Notes under the pieces: model-generated
Database searches by the model: none
The model's input: only the letters and a program-made list of their open reading frames with translations
Told to the model about the DNA's origin: nothing
Translations under genes and position numbers: made by a program
Assembly (NCBI GenBank): GCA_001458075.1
Contig: LN899469.1
Location: 2,144,659 to 2,208,658, forward strand
Direction: 5' to 3'
Length of the DNA: 64,000 nt
Origin: Idiomarinaceae bacterium HL-53
GTDB taxonomy: Bacteria > Pseudomonadota > Gammaproteobacteria > Enterobacterales > Alteromonadaceae
Shown here: positions 34,409 to 43,366 of the stretch, in pieces
Layout of the letters: each line of letters begins with the position of its first letter
How positions within the stretch are numbered: the stretch's first letter is position 1

Positions 34409-34536
34409 GTTTATCTCCTCCATTCAGTGCTACTCAGTGCAACTTAATTTATTTTGTTGTGCACTGTTTTAGCTTGCGGCACTTCATTTGACCAGTTACC
34501 ACTAAAAACAGCTTCCTCGTTCAGAAAACAAACGGG

Positions 34537-34636
34537 TGTAAACAAATGAGTACAAATGCTTCATAAACAAACAATTCGCAAAATAAACGCAAACTTTACT
34601 TTACAAAGCCCATTCAAATGTAAAGTATGGGTTACA
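34537..34636. promoter_or_regulatory. three TyrR-box-like sites upstream of hpd
   Basis: The known TyrR box is TGTAAA-N6-TTTACA with an essential G-N14-C. TGTAAAGTATGGGTTACA (34619-34636) matches 11 of 12; CGCAAACTTTACTTTACA (34588-34605) matches 10 of 12; TGTAAACAAATGAGTACA (34537-34554) matches 10 of 12. All three keep the G-N14-C pair. The first two are 31 bases apart, about three helical turns, suitable for cooperative binding. Confidence 0.75.
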
Positions 34637-36187
34637 TCATTTTGTTCGACGCTGTTTCCCGATTCCATACTCGCGTAACTTATTCGCGATCGCGGTATGA
34701 CTCAAACCCAATTTCCCTGCAAGCTGCCTTGTACTCGGATAACTCGGATATAGCCGCTTTAACAGTGAACTTTCGAATCGCTTCACTGCACTTTCAAGCG
34801 TTTCTTCGTCTAAATCAATCGCCAATGAATCCACAGTGTTCGATAATTCAGGTAAACGAATATGCTCTGGCTCGAGTGTATCGCCCTCAAGCATTGAAAT
34901 AGCACGATATAAGGTATTTTCGAGCTGACGAATGTTGCCAGGCCAATGGTACTGATTTAGATAATCTGCGCAGCGTTTTGAAATTTTGGCTAACGGCCGC
35001 TGTAGCTGCTGACAAAAACGATGCACAAAATGTTCTGACAACAACAGAACGTCCCCTTTTCGCTCACGCAAAGGAAGTAAATAGAGGCTCAAAACATTCA
35101 GACGATAGTAAAGATCTTCCCGGAACGAGCCTTGCTCTACGCGCTCAAGTAATTCACCGCGTGCCAAACAAATAAGCCTGACATCAACTGAAATCATTTG
35201 CTCTTCGCCAATACGACGAAACTCACCGTTCTCAAGGAAGCGCAGAAGTTTCGCTTGCAGCTCTGCCGACATGTCTCCGACTGAATCAAGTAATACGGTG
35301 CCACCATTGGCTTGTTCGAAAATTCCTTTCTTGCCTTGTGGATGATGAGAGAAGCTGCCCGCGCCGTAGCCGAAGAGTTCTCCTTCCGCTACGTTGTCTG
35401 GGAGCGCGCCGCAATTCACGGCTAAAAATGGCTTGTCCGCTCTACAACTTGCTTCATGACATGCTCGCGCAATTAACTCTTTGCCCACCCCTGTTTCGCC
35501 CTCAATCAGTAAGGGAGCGTCTAACTGCGCCATACGACTTGCGTCACGAACGACCCGTTTTACACCATTGTGCTGCGACAACACCCGTGCAAACGGGGAC
35601 TCTTCACTCTTTTGATTGCGATGCGCGGGGAGCGGTTCTGACTGTCCATGAATGACCGCTCCTGCAAATGCGAGCTCGTTGTCAGCATCATTTACCCACA
35701 CGGGCAGTAGCTGTGATAAAAACCACTGACCACCGATCTGTAATGGCTCATGAATTGGGTCTTTAGGTTGTTTTTCTAGCCACCGTGCCGGCAAGCCCTG
35801 CACTAAATCACGGACATCAAGGCCTTTCAACTCGTCCTTTTCTTTCTTCAGGAGCGACTCTGCTGCGCTATTCGTAATATCAATCCGCCCTTTATCATCC
35901 ATACTAATCACTGGATTCGGTAATGTACTTAGTAACAAATTGAATTCGAAATGTTCGCGCTCGAAGGGCAGATAAGAAACGGTCTTCACATCTACAACAT
36001 TCGGGATTCGTCTAATTTTCGGCATCAGTAATTGAAACTGACTGAATTCGAGCGACGGAAAACTCAAAAATATTTTACCGACGGGATCAACTTCAATACC
36101 TCTCAAATCAATTTCGTATTCACGCAAAATTGTGAGGACTTCTTGGCAAATTCCCAATCGATCTGTACACGTAATTTCCAATCGCAT
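34637..36187 (-). CDS. tyrR: aromatic amino acid regulator TyrR (PhhR)
   Basis: A cytosolic regulator of aromatic amino acid metabolism. The 516-residue form starts MRLEITCTDRLGICQEV with an ACT domain (1-70), followed by a PAS domain (about 78-190), an AAA+ domain (Walker A GETGVGKE near 226) and a C-terminal Fis-type helix-turn-helix (TRQLAGKLGLSHTAIANKL). The GAFTGA loop needed for sigma-54 activation is replaced by GAGSFSHH, as in E. coli TyrR, so it should act on sigma-70 promoters. Length is close to E. coli TyrR (513). An upstream ATG at 36271 would overlap the phhAB terminator. It sits amid the genes it probably controls. Confidence 0.93.
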   Translation of the reverse strand: MRLEITCTDRLGICQEVLTILREYEIDLRGIEVDPVGKIFLSFPSLEFSQFQLLMPKIRRIPNVVDVKTVSYLPFEREHFEFNLLLSTLPNPVISMDDKGRIDITNSAAESLLKKEKDELKGLDVRDLVQGLPARWLEKQPKDPIHEPLQIGGQWFLSQLLPVWVNDADNELAFAGAVIHGQSEPLPAHRNQKSEESPFARVLSQHNGVKRVVRDASRMAQLDAPLLIEGETGVGKELIARACHEASCRADKPFLAVNCGALPDNVAEGELFGYGAGSFSHHPQGKKGIFEQANGGTVLLDSVGDMSAELQAKLLRFLENGEFRRIGEEQMISVDVRLICLARGELLERVEQGSFREDLYYRLNVLSLYLLPLRERKGDVLLLSEHFVHRFCQQLQRPLAKISKRCADYLNQYHWPGNIRQLENTLYRAISMLEGDTLEPEHIRLPELSNTVDSLAIDLDEETLESAVKRFESSLLKRLYPSYPSTRQLAGKLGLSHTAIANKLREYGIGKQRRTK

Positions 36188-36210
36188 AATTGCACTGCCC
36201 TTAAACTGTC

Positions 36211-36228
36211 TGTAAATAAAATTATACA
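36211..36228. promoter_or_regulatory. TyrR-box-like site at the tyrR promoter
   Basis: TGTAAATAAAATTATACA matches TGTAAA-N6-TTTACA at 11 of 12 and keeps the G-N14-C pair. It lies 24 bases upstream of the tyrR start, so it suggests self-regulation. The palindrome extends outward to GTCTGTA and TACAGAC. Confidence 0.75.
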
Positions 36229-36270
36229 GACGTACGAATTGAAATACAGCTTTACGCTCTCTAACGGCCA

Positions 36271-36304
36271 TAAAAAAACGCCGAATAACGAGTTATACGG
36301 CGTT
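36271..36304 (-). terminator. terminator of phhA-phhB
   Basis: AACGCCG (36277-36283) pairs with CGGCGTT (36298-36304), with a further AATAAC/GTTAT pairing in the loop. On the minus strand it is followed by seven T residues. It isolates tyrR from the phh operon. Confidence 0.85.
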
Positions 36305-36358
36305 TCATGCTTCTTAGTTCAACTCTTTTGGCTATGCCTTTTTACGAAACCCTTGTTC

Positions 36359-36697
36359 TCAATCGAGCAATGCGTCTGTTTTTGCAGCCATAATGAAGTC
36401 ATTTTTGTGAAGCCCCTCAATCGCGTGGGTCCACCAAGTCACGGTCAATTTACCCCACTCTAGCGTGAGCGTAGGGTGATGAAACTCATCTTCCGCGAGT
36501 TGAGCTACCTTATTGCAAAAGGCCCATGCAAGCTTGAAGTTTTTAAACTTGTATTCACGCTCAAGCTGCATCACGCCGTCACGCGCGACAGGAACCCAAT
36601 CAGGGATTTCTTTCATCAAGGTACCCAGCTCTTCATCCGAAACTTTTGGAGCACCTGCTTGGCAAGCTTCACATTCTTGGTTCTTTAATTCACTCAT
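36359..36697 (-). CDS. phhB: pterin-4a-carbinolamine dehydratase
   Basis: Recycles the 4a-hydroxy-tetrahydropterin made by phenylalanine hydroxylase. The 112-residue protein has the conserved active-site pair in [14 protein letters not shown] and the later [16 protein letters not shown] histidine. Length is normal for bacterial PhhB (about 118). It lies 44 bases after phhA on the same strand, so both are made together, and a terminator follows. A short extension with two cysteines (CEACQAG) precedes the fold and is typical for gammaproteobacterial forms. Confidence 0.94.
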   Translation of the reverse strand: MSELKNQECEACQAGAPKVSDEELGTLMKEIPDWVPVARDGVMQLEREYKFKNFKLAWAFCNKVAQLAEDEFHHPTLTLEWGKLTVTWWTHAIEGLHKNDFIMAAKTDALLD

Positions 36698-36741
36698 GCT
36701 AATTCCGTTTTACTTCTCGTTAATGGATTAAATTCAAAAAT

Positions 36742-37545
36742 CTACGCAGCGTCTTTCTCTTTGGGTGGGAACTTAGGTTCGAACAACCCCAACTCCATGG
36801 CTTCATGCACCAACGCCATAATATCCATATCAGAAATTTCGAACAGTTGATTCACATCGCGCAAGGTATAGTAAATCGGCTGCATAATGTCGATACGATA
36901 TGGTGTACGCAAGGCATCTAGAGGCTTCAATGGCACGCGCTCGGGCTTGTCGCTCTCTAATGCATAAACCGTTTCTCCGGGCGAAGAAAGAATACCCCCT
37001 CCGTATATACGCAGCCCCTTCTCGGTCTCTAACAACCCAAATTCAACTGTGAACCAATATAAACGCGCTAAATAGACGCGTTCCTTTGGTGATGCGGCGT
37101 AGCCAAGGCGACCGTACTGGTGCGTAAAGTGCGCAAACGCTGGGTTTGTAAGTAACGGGCAATGGCCAAAAATCTCATGAAAAATATCCGGCTCTTGCAG
37201 ATAATCGAATTCCTCACGCGTTCTAATAAATGTCGCAACAGGAAACTCTTTATTCGCTAACAAGCGAAAGAACTCATCGAAAGGGATCAAAGCTGGAACG
37301 CGTGCGACTTGCCAACCTGTGGTTTCACTCAAAACCTTATTTATTTCACCCAACTGTGGAATGCTATCCTTTGGTAGATCAAGCAACTCCAAACCACGCA
37401 TATATTCGTCGCAGGCCTTTCCCGGAATAATCTCAAGCTGTCGTGCAACTAAATCGTGCCAAACTTGGTTATCGTCATTACTCCAGTGAATAATCCCATG
37501 CTCGTCTGGCGTTTTCGAAACATATTTGCTCTCTTTCTTCGCCAT
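36742..37545 (-). CDS. phhA: phenylalanine 4-monooxygenase
   Basis: Hydroxylates phenylalanine to tyrosine with Fe(II), oxygen and tetrahydropterin. The 267-residue enzyme has the two-histidine-one-glutamate iron site: H123 and H128 in FHEIFGHCPLL and E168 in WFTVEFGLL. FIRTREEFDYLQEPD lies before it, and it lacks the regulatory domain of animal enzymes, as usual in bacteria. The ATG at 37545 has AGGAG six bases upstream; the adjacent GTG at 37548 is an alternative. It is first in an operon with phhB, and a TyrR-box-like site lies 120 bases upstream. Confidence 0.95.
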   Translation of the reverse strand: MAKKESKYVSKTPDEHGIIHWSNDDNQVWHDLVARQLEIIPGKACDEYMRGLELLDLPKDSIPQLGEINKVLSETTGWQVARVPALIPFDEFFRLLANKEFPVATFIRTREEFDYLQEPDIFHEIFGHCPLLTNPAFAHFTHQYGRLGYAASPKERVYLARLYWFTVEFGLLETEKGLRIYGGGILSSPGETVYALESDKPERVPLKPLDALRTPYRIDIMQPIYYTLRDVNQLFEISDMDIMALVHEAMELGLFEPKFPPKEKDAA

Positions 37546-37664
37546 CACGGACTCCTCATATGTTGTTTTATGAGCGCATTTTTATACGCTTATTTGTAAC
37601 TTTAGCTTACTAAATTAACCTTGGGGTCGGATACTGGTTCACGCGTCTCACCGCTCTGTATCAG

Positions 37665-37682
37665 TGTAAATATATATTTACT
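37665..37682. promoter_or_regulatory. TyrR-box-like site upstream of phhA
   Basis: TGTAAATATATATTTACT matches TGTAAA-N6-TTTACA at 11 of 12 and keeps the G-N14-C pair. It lies 120 bases upstream of phhA, a distance fitting an activator site. Confidence 0.7.
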
Positions 37683-37689
37683 CGAGAAC

Positions 37690-38904
37690 TTACCCCCTAC
37701 GCGCTGCCTTCTCGAACGCATGTTCCAAGTCAATAATAATATCGCTTGGATGCTCTAAGCCCACTGAAATTCGAATCAAGCCCTCACCAATACCAGCCTT
37801 TTCCCGCGCCTCCGGTGTCAGTGGCGAGTGCGTCATCGACGCAGGGTGTTGAATCAGCGTTTCTGCGTCGCCGAGGCTCACTGCTAACCGAATCATTTTT
37901 AACTCATTGAGCATTTTAGTGGCTGTGCCATAGCCCCCCTTGATATCAAAGGCAATGACCGCTCCAGCCGCTTTCATCTGTTTGTCGTCGCCAATTAACT
38001 GCGCACCTTTTTTATCTTGGAAACCAGGAAAATAGAGCCGCTGTACCATGTCATGCTCTGCTAAATAAGAAACCACTTGGAGCGCGCTGTTGCAGTGACG
38101 TTCCATACGAATCGGCAAGGTTTTCAATCCGCGTGTGATAAGCCAAGCATCGTGTGGCGATATCGTGGCTCCCATATCCTTTAAGGTCGTCAATTTAATG
38201 AGTTCTATATCATCTTGGCTGCCCGTCACAATACCCGCAACTACGTCACCATGACCGTTTAAATACTTGGTCGCGCTATGAATCACTAAATCAGCACCAT
38301 ACGCGCCAGGCTTTTGCAGAAGTGGTGTCATAAATGTGTTATCGACAATGAATTTCAGTGCGTGCTGGTTACAAAACTCGCCAACTGGAGTGAGATCAAT
38401 CAATTTCAAATGAGGATTTGCAGGTGTTTCTAAAAACAACATTTTCGTACTGGGTTTCAACGCCGCTTTGAGCGCCTGATGGTCTTCAATGTCGACAAAA
38501 GTCACTTCAATACCAAAACGACTAAATAAATGAGAGAACAAAGCAAAACTACATCCATAAATACAATCAGATGCAATCACATGGTCACCCGACTTTAGAA
38601 ACGCCATCGTACTTGCCGCAACCGCCCCCATGCCGGTTGCACTCGCGGCTGCATCTTCCATTCCTTCGAGCGCAGCAACACGTTGTTCGAGTTGGCGCAC
38701 GGTGGGGTTTCCTAACCGAGAATAAATGTAACCGTCTGCTTCACCTGCAAATCGAGCTCCACCCGTTTCCGCATTCGGAAAGACAAAGGTTGAAGTTTGA
38801 TACAACGGTGGCACTAATGCGCCGTGCGGATCTTGCTGAGCGTCTCCGCCATGAATAGCAAGTGTTTCAGGATGCAACGTGCTGTTTGAGCCATGCTGGG
38901 GCAT
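37690..38904 (-). CDS. mdeA: methionine gamma-lyase
   Basis: A PLP-dependent enzyme of the Cys/Met metabolism family that splits methionine into methanethiol, 2-oxobutyrate and ammonia. The 404-residue protein has the PLP lysine in HSATKYLNGHGD and YSRLGNPTVRQLE for cofactor phosphate. The cysteine that marks gamma-lyases rather than synthases is found in DCIYGCSFALFSHLF. GMGAVAAST and LIRISVGLEHPSDII also fit. A related activity (cystathionine gamma-lyase) cannot be excluded from sequence. It is monocistronic between phhA and pspC, with no MetJ-like tandem site seen. Confidence 0.85.
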   Translation of the reverse strand: MPQHGSNSTLHPETLAIHGGDAQQDPHGALVPPLYQTSTFVFPNAETGGARFAGEADGYIYSRLGNPTVRQLEQRVAALEGMEDAAASATGMGAVAASTMAFLKSGDHVIASDCIYGCSFALFSHLFSRFGIEVTFVDIEDHQALKAALKPSTKMLFLETPANPHLKLIDLTPVGEFCNQHALKFIVDNTFMTPLLQKPGAYGADLVIHSATKYLNGHGDVVAGIVTGSQDDIELIKLTTLKDMGATISPHDAWLITRGLKTLPIRMERHCNSALQVVSYLAEHDMVQRLYFPGFQDKKGAQLIGDDKQMKAAGAVIAFDIKGGYGTATKMLNELKMIRLAVSLGDAETLIQHPASMTHSPLTPEAREKAGIGEGLIRISVGLEHPSDIIIDLEHAFEKAARRG

Positions 38905-39045
38905 ATAAAACTTCCTTTATTGTTATCGTTTTTGCAGGAAGCTTAAGGGGGACTTGGCAGCGCGGCAATGATCAGAGAGACCTCTGACCACTCACCGCTT
39001 GTAACGAAAATTTGCCAAAACTAAAAGATGAGTGATCCATTCCGT

Positions 39046-39477
39046 TTATAAACGACTGATTTCTTGTTTTACCCGATACTCGCTCGAAGTCACGTAACGC
39101 TCAATACTTCCCACGTCACGCTCTAATTCGCGAAACTCGTTCACAATGTCGCTTAATGCTTGCTTTGGTGGCTTGCCCGCCTCCCAAACGCGTGTTTTCA
39201 CTTCTATGGTGCGCCCATCACTGCGCTTTTCAAAGCGCGTTTCCTCTCGCACAGTGGGATTCACCGAAGTGTGCTTACCACCTTCCTTTTTGTCGATGAC
39301 AAACCAGGCAACCACATAGGCGATAAAAGCAACCTGTTGAGTTACTACGAGTGCAGTCACTGCAACAATGCGCACAACCCAAAGCTCCCAACCGAAGTAC
39401 TCGGCAATGCCGGCGCATACACCGGCTATCTTGCCATTCTTCGTGTCACGATAAAGTTGTTTTTTCCGCTCAACCAT
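39046..39477 (-). CDS. pspC: phage-shock protein PspC
   Basis: An inner-membrane component of the phage-shock response; with PspB it senses membrane stress and binds PspA. The 143-residue protein has an N-terminal PspC domain (RDTKNGKIAGVCAGIAEYFG, residues 10-29), two hydrophobic stretches (about 33-62), a charged linker and a C-terminal coiled-coil region. Length is slightly above E. coli PspC (119) because of the longer tail. It is last of pspABC, 10 bases after pspB. The start codon is preceded by AAGGAG. Confidence 0.9.
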   Translation of the reverse strand: MVERKKQLYRDTKNGKIAGVCAGIAEYFGWELWVVRIVAVTALVVTQQVAFIAYVVAWFVIDKKEGGKHTSVNPTVREETRFEKRSDGRTIEVKTRVWEAGKPPKQALSDIVNEFRELERDVGSIERYVTSSEYRVKQEISRL

Positions 39478-39487
39478 AATGTACTCC

Positions 39488-39730
39488 TTACTCGTATCGA
39501 CGCCAGTTAGGATTCTCTTGGTCGAGAATGCGCTCTAGTGTGCGAACACGGTCTTTGAGTCGCTCTGCAGATTCAACAAGTTCTTGAATTTGCGAAGCGT
39601 CATCGGAACTCAATCCTTCACTAATCTTTTTCTTACTCCGATAGTGAAGGATGATCCAGATGGGCGCGACAAATATCAGAAATACGATAATTGGTGCGAT
39701 TGCCATTCCCATCATTGCTTCTGCGTCCAT
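39488..39730 (-). CDS. pspB: phage-shock protein PspB
   Basis: An 80-residue inner-membrane protein: one N-terminal transmembrane segment (MAIAPIIVFLIFVAPIWIIL), the HYRSKKK basic patch and a C-terminal coiled coil ending RTLERILDQENPNWRRYE, the PspB family ending. It works with PspC to relieve PspA inhibition of PspF. It lies 11 bases after pspA and 10 bases before pspC in a compact operon. A shorter protein with similar layout lies at 9756-9977. Confidence 0.92.
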   Translation of the reverse strand: MDAEAMMGMAIAPIIVFLIFVAPIWIILHYRSKKKISEGLSSDDASQIQELVESAERLKDRVRTLERILDQENPNWRRYE

Positions 39731-39741
39731 GACTCTTCTCC

Positions 39742-40449
39742 TTATTCAGCAGATTTGTCCGCTTTCTCTGATTTCTTCGAAGAAGCTTTGGTATCACCGC
39801 TTACGCGAGCCTTCAGTGCTTCCAATTCGTCATCTACTTTAGACTCGTTCTCTAGAGTACGGAATTCATCTGCTAACGAACGTTTACCTAAATCGTAAGC
39901 ATCTACCTGCGACTCTAAATCATCGATTTTCGCTTCATAACGATCGAACTTTTGCAACGCATCATCAATCTTTGAGCTGTCGAGCGTACGCTTTACGTTT
40001 AAACGCGAGCTCACCGTACGTTCACGCATCAGAATCGACTTTTGACGTGCTTTCGCGTCAGTCAACTTCTCTTGTAACTGCGCAATTTCACCAGACAAAC
40101 GCTCGATATGATCGTCAGTACGCTCAATTTCGCGTTGTAAGCTGTCTAACGTATCTTGAATCTTACTTTTCTCGATCAATGCAGAGCGAGCTAAATCGTC
40201 ACGACCTTTGCTAATCGCAAGTTCCGCACGCTTTTCCCATTCCACAACTTCGTCTTCAAGGCGCGTCAGTTGACGGGTGAGCTCTTTTTTCTCTGCTAAA
40301 GTTTTAGCAGAAACAGAGCGCACTTCAACTAGCGTGTCTTCCATTTCTTGTATAATTAACCGCACCATTTTCTGCGGATCTTCAGCTTTATCCAATAATG
40401 CATTCAAATTTGCATTTACGATATCTGAGAAGCGTGAAAAAATACCCAT
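39742..40449 (-). CDS. pspA: phage-shock protein PspA
   Basis: The central effector of the phage-shock system: it binds and inhibits PspF, and under stress assembles on the inner membrane to limit proton leakage. The 235-residue protein starts MGIFSRFSDIVNANLNALLD, with the amphipathic membrane-binding helix, and continues as a long coiled coil (RQLTRLEDEVVEWEKRAELA). Length is normal (222 in E. coli); the added C-terminus is lysine- and serine-rich. It is first in pspABC with a sigma-54 type promoter about 50 bases upstream. Confidence 0.95.
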   Translation of the reverse strand: MGIFSRFSDIVNANLNALLDKAEDPQKMVRLIIQEMEDTLVEVRSVSAKTLAEKKELTRQLTRLEDEVVEWEKRAELAISKGRDDLARSALIEKSKIQDTLDSLQREIERTDDHIERLSGEIAQLQEKLTDAKARQKSILMRERTVSSRLNVKRTLDSSKIDDALQKFDRYEAKIDDLESQVDAYDLGKRSLADEFRTLENESKVDDELEALKARVSGDTKASSKKSEKADKSAE

Positions 40450-40496
40450 CTTAAATTACCTCTATTAAGTTTCAGATGTCCTGGCACAAGTACATA

Positions 40497-40512
40497 TACA
40501 AGATGCTTGCCA
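40497..40512 (-). promoter_or_regulatory. sigma-54 promoter of pspABC
   Basis: On the minus strand TGGCAAGCATCTTGTA fits the -24/-12 consensus TGGCACRNNNNTTGCW at all but two defined positions, with correct GG-to-TG spacing. It lies about 48 bases before the pspA start, and the divergent pspF gene encodes the expected activator. The AT-rich DNA to its right (40520-40620) is where upstream activator sites would be. Confidence 0.82.
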
Positions 40513-40650
40513 GTTTTTCACAAATACTAAATGCATTAAATAACAATAAGTTAAAATAATTACTAGAAAATTGGTGCAGTTTCTACGATAAAGAAATACA
40601 CTAATATTTAGCAAAATTAACCAACTTGTTGACTAAAAAGAGACTCGGCT

Positions 40651-41745
40651 ATGAACCGTTTCCGCGATAACGAAAATTTGATTGGCGAATCCAACAGTTT
40701 TCTCTCTGTATTAGAGCATGTCTCACAGGCCGCACCGCTTGACAAGCCTGTGCTCATTATCGGCGAACGCGGTACGGGCAAGGAGCTTATCGCGCAGAGG
40801 CTCCACTACTTGTCGAAACGATGGGACCAACCTTACTTAAAACTCAATTGTGCTGCGCTCAATGACAATCTACTTGAAAGTGAACTGTTTGGACATGAAG
40901 CCGGGGCGTTTACGGGCGCGAGTAAAAAGCACGAAGGACGATTTGAGCGGGCAGATAACGGTACCCTATTTCTTGACGAATTAGCTAACACCTCTGCGCT
41001 TGTGCAAGAGAAACTCTTGCGAGTTATTGAATACGGTGAGTTTGAGCGTGTGGGTGGCAGCAAATCTGTGAAGGTTGATGTTCGTCTTATCGCGGCTACA
41101 AATGAGGATTTACCTTCTTTGGCGGCAAACAATAAGTTTCGTGCCGACCTACTCGATCGACTCGCTTTTGATGTCATCACGCTCCCGCCATTGCGAGAGC
41201 GGCCCGAAGATATTCTCATTCTGGCAGAACACTTTGCTATTCAAATGGCGCGAGAGCTCAAATTGAGTTGCTTTGCGGGTTTCACCACGAAAGCCAAGCA
41301 AGTACTACAAGACCATCTCTGGCCTGGAAATATTCGGGAATTGAAGAATGTTGTCGAACGCAGTGTTTATCGTTTGAATAACGACCAGTTGCCGGTTCAC
41401 GATATTATCTTAGATCCTTTCCACAGCCCTTGGCGGCCCGCGCAATCGATAGAATATGCCTCTGCTCCTCAAAGCCAAGGGCCCACAACAACATCCGTTG
41501 CGTCCGCAAACGACAGTGTTGAAGTCGCGCCAGTTACCGCGAAAGCTACACCAATCGATTTCAAACAAGGCATCGATTTCAAAACCTTGAGTCAAGACTT
41601 TGAGGTTCAGTTGCTAGAGCAAGCACTCGCAGAATGCCAATTTAATCAGAAAAAGACGGCGGAAGCCTTAGGTTTAACCTATCATCAACTGCGTGGATAC
41701 TTAAAAAAATATCAGTTACTCGAGGGGATACAGCGTGAAGACTAA
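40651..41745 (+). CDS. pspF: phage-shock activator PspF
   Basis: A sigma-54 dependent transcription activator without a receiver domain. The 364-residue protein is an AAA+ domain: Walker A GERGTGKE (38-45), the sigma-54 contact loop GAFTGA (85-90), DGTLFLDEL Walker B, and then a proline/serine linker (about 255-305) and a C-terminal Fis-type helix-turn-helix (QKKTAEALGLTYHQLRGYL). It drives the divergent pspABC operon and is held off by PspA. Its 3' end overlaps sapA by 11 bases, so it heads an unbroken six-gene run. The linker is longer than in E. coli (325 residues in all). Confidence 0.94.
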   Translation: MNRFRDNENLIGESNSFLSVLEHVSQAAPLDKPVLIIGERGTGKELIAQRLHYLSKRWDQPYLKLNCAALNDNLLESELFGHEAGAFTGASKKHEGRFERADNGTLFLDELANTSALVQEKLLRVIEYGEFERVGGSKSVKVDVRLIAATNEDLPSLAANNKFRADLLDRLAFDVITLPPLRERPEDILILAEHFAIQMARELKLSCFAGFTTKAKQVLQDHLWPGNIRELKNVVERSVYRLNNDQLPVHDIILDPFHSPWRPAQSIEYASAPQSQGPTTTSVASANDSVEVAPVTAKATPIDFKQGIDFKTLSQDFEVQLLEQALAECQFNQKKTAEALGLTYHQLRGYLKKYQLLEGIQRED

Positions 41746-43366
41746 GCAACTTTATTGCTCGTTTTCGCTTCTTTTAATTTTCTTATTAGCGGGTTGCTCT
41801 CGAGCGTTGCCACCACATGCGCAAGGAATTCTTTATTGTGCGGAGGGAAACCCCGAGTCGTTTAATCCACAACTTGTAACCTCAGGTACCACGCTAGACA
41901 TGACCTCATCACAACTTTACGATCGGCTTTTAGAGTACGATGAGGGAACAAAGGAATTCAAACCTGCATTGGCGACCCGATGGCGAGTAAGCCAAGACGG
42001 GCTCACTTATCGTTTTTTTCTCCGAGAAGACGTCACATTTCACACAACTTCTTATTTTACGCCCACACGCACCTTAAACGCGCAAGATGTGGTCTTCACC
42101 ATGACGCGCTGGTTAGACTCTAACCATCCCTATCACCAAGTGAGTGGAGGGCAATACCCGTTTTTTACTGCCACTAAACTCGATCAGTTAATCACAGAAG
42201 TGCGAGCCGTTGGCCCTTTCGAGGTAGAAATCACCTTAGAACAACCCGACAGTTCCTTCCTGTCGATTATGGCCTCCAACTTCGCTGTTATCATGTCTGC
42301 AGAATATGGCTATGCGCTCATTGAATCGAACCAACTGGAACTATTCGATGTACGCCCTATCGGCACAGGTCCGTTTGTTTATCGCTACTTTAGAAAAGAT
42401 GTTGCGGTTAACTACCGGCGTCATGATAGCTATTGGCAAGGGCCCGCGGCGAGCGAAACCCTAGTTTTCCGAATTGCACCGAACGATCATAAACGCATGC
42501 TTATGCTGTTAACGAAAGATTGTGATATTAGCCCTTATCCTCCCGCGCGTGACATAGAATGGATAGACGAACGTCCTGATATCCAACTACAAACCTCTAT
42601 GAGCCCTAACACTGCTTTTTGGGCATTTAATACGGATAAAGAGCCCTTTAATGACCCGCGCGTTCGGCGAGCACTTGCTCACGCAGTGGATCGAGACGCA
42701 CTGATTCACGCCGTTTACTTTAACCATGCCGTGAAGGCAGACTCTATCTTACCGAACACGAATTGGGCGCATTTACCCAACCCAGATGCTTTCGCTTATA
42801 ACCCAGAACTTGCGAGAGAATTACTCCGAGAAGCGGGGTACGAGAATGGCTTTGAAATGGATATCTGGGCACTGCCTGTGCAGCGCGCTTATAATCCAAA
42901 CGCAAAGCTTATGGCGGAGCTTATTCAGGCGAATTTGAATGACGTCGGTGTGCGAGCTGAAATTGTGAGTTATGAATGGAGCTCTTTCCGCCGCAGCCTT
43001 GCTGAAGGCGCTCATGACTCTGTTTTAATTGGCTGGTCAGCCGATCACGCAGACCCTGATAACTTCTTCCGCCCTTTGCTCACGTGCGCTGCTAAGGAGT
43101 CAGGTAACAACCGCGCAATGTGGTGTCATCCGGCCTTTGATACCCTTGTCAGTCAAGCAATCCGAACAACCGAGCGAAAAGAACGCGAAGCACTTTATCA
43201 AGCGGCTCAAGCAATGCTTATTGAGGAGGTTCCGATCCTACCGTTAGCGCATTCCATCCGTTTTCAAGCTGCACGCAGACACATACGAGGCCTCTACCCG
43301 CCGACCTACGGCGGAATTCGCTTACACTCTGTGCATCGTGCGATTTCTGCGGAGGAAACAGAATGA
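41735..43366 (+). CDS. sapA: Sap ABC transporter substrate-binding lipoprotein
   Basis: A peptide-binding protein of the OppA/SBP family 5, periplasmic. The 543-residue precursor has lipoprotein signal MKTKQLYCSFSLLLIFLLAGC. Conserved segments include CAEGNPESFNPQL, the substrate-cleft LATRWRVSQDGLTYRF and IGTGPFVYRYFRKD. Closest family is SapA of the antimicrobial-peptide resistance and putrescine-linked Sap transporter; the whole operon order supports this. It overlaps pspF by 11 bases and sapB by four. Confidence 0.88.
   Translation: MKTKQLYCSFSLLLIFLLAGCSRALPPHAQGILYCAEGNPESFNPQLVTSGTTLDMTSSQLYDRLLEYDEGTKEFKPALATRWRVSQDGLTYRFFLREDVTFHTTSYFTPTRTLNAQDVVFTMTRWLDSNHPYHQVSGGQYPFFTATKLDQLITEVRAVGPFEVEITLEQPDSSFLSIMASNFAVIMSAEYGYALIESNQLELFDVRPIGTGPFVYRYFRKDVAVNYRRHDSYWQGPAASETLVFRIAPNDHKRMLMLLTKDCDISPYPPARDIEWIDERPDIQLQTSMSPNTAFWAFNTDKEPFNDPRVRRALAHAVDRDALIHAVYFNHAVKADSILPNTNWAHLPNPDAFAYNPELARELLREAGYENGFEMDIWALPVQRAYNPNAKLMAELIQANLNDVGVRAEIVSYEWSSFRRSLAEGAHDSVLIGWSADHADPDNFFRPLLTCAAKESGNNRAMWCHPAFDTLVSQAIRTTERKEREALYQAAQAMLIEEVPILPLAHSIRFQAARRHIRGLYPPTYGGIRLHSVHRAISAEETE

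Noticed and set aside
36188-36271. Longer TyrR starting at 36271
   Set aside because: The added residues come from the TyrR-box and the phhAB terminator region and are not conserved; the ACT domain begins at the ATG at 36187.
37595-37612. Second TyrR box upstream of phhA
   Set aside because: TGTAAC-TTTAGC-TTACTA fails the G-N14-C spacing and matches the right half poorly.
38970-38990. MetJ box or SAM riboswitch ahead of the methionine gamma-lyase gene
   Set aside because: AGACCTCT at 38978-38985 matches the MetJ 8-mer at seven of eight, but it is single, not tandem, and lies in the loop and stem of a short hairpin; no SAM riboswitch core could be recognised.
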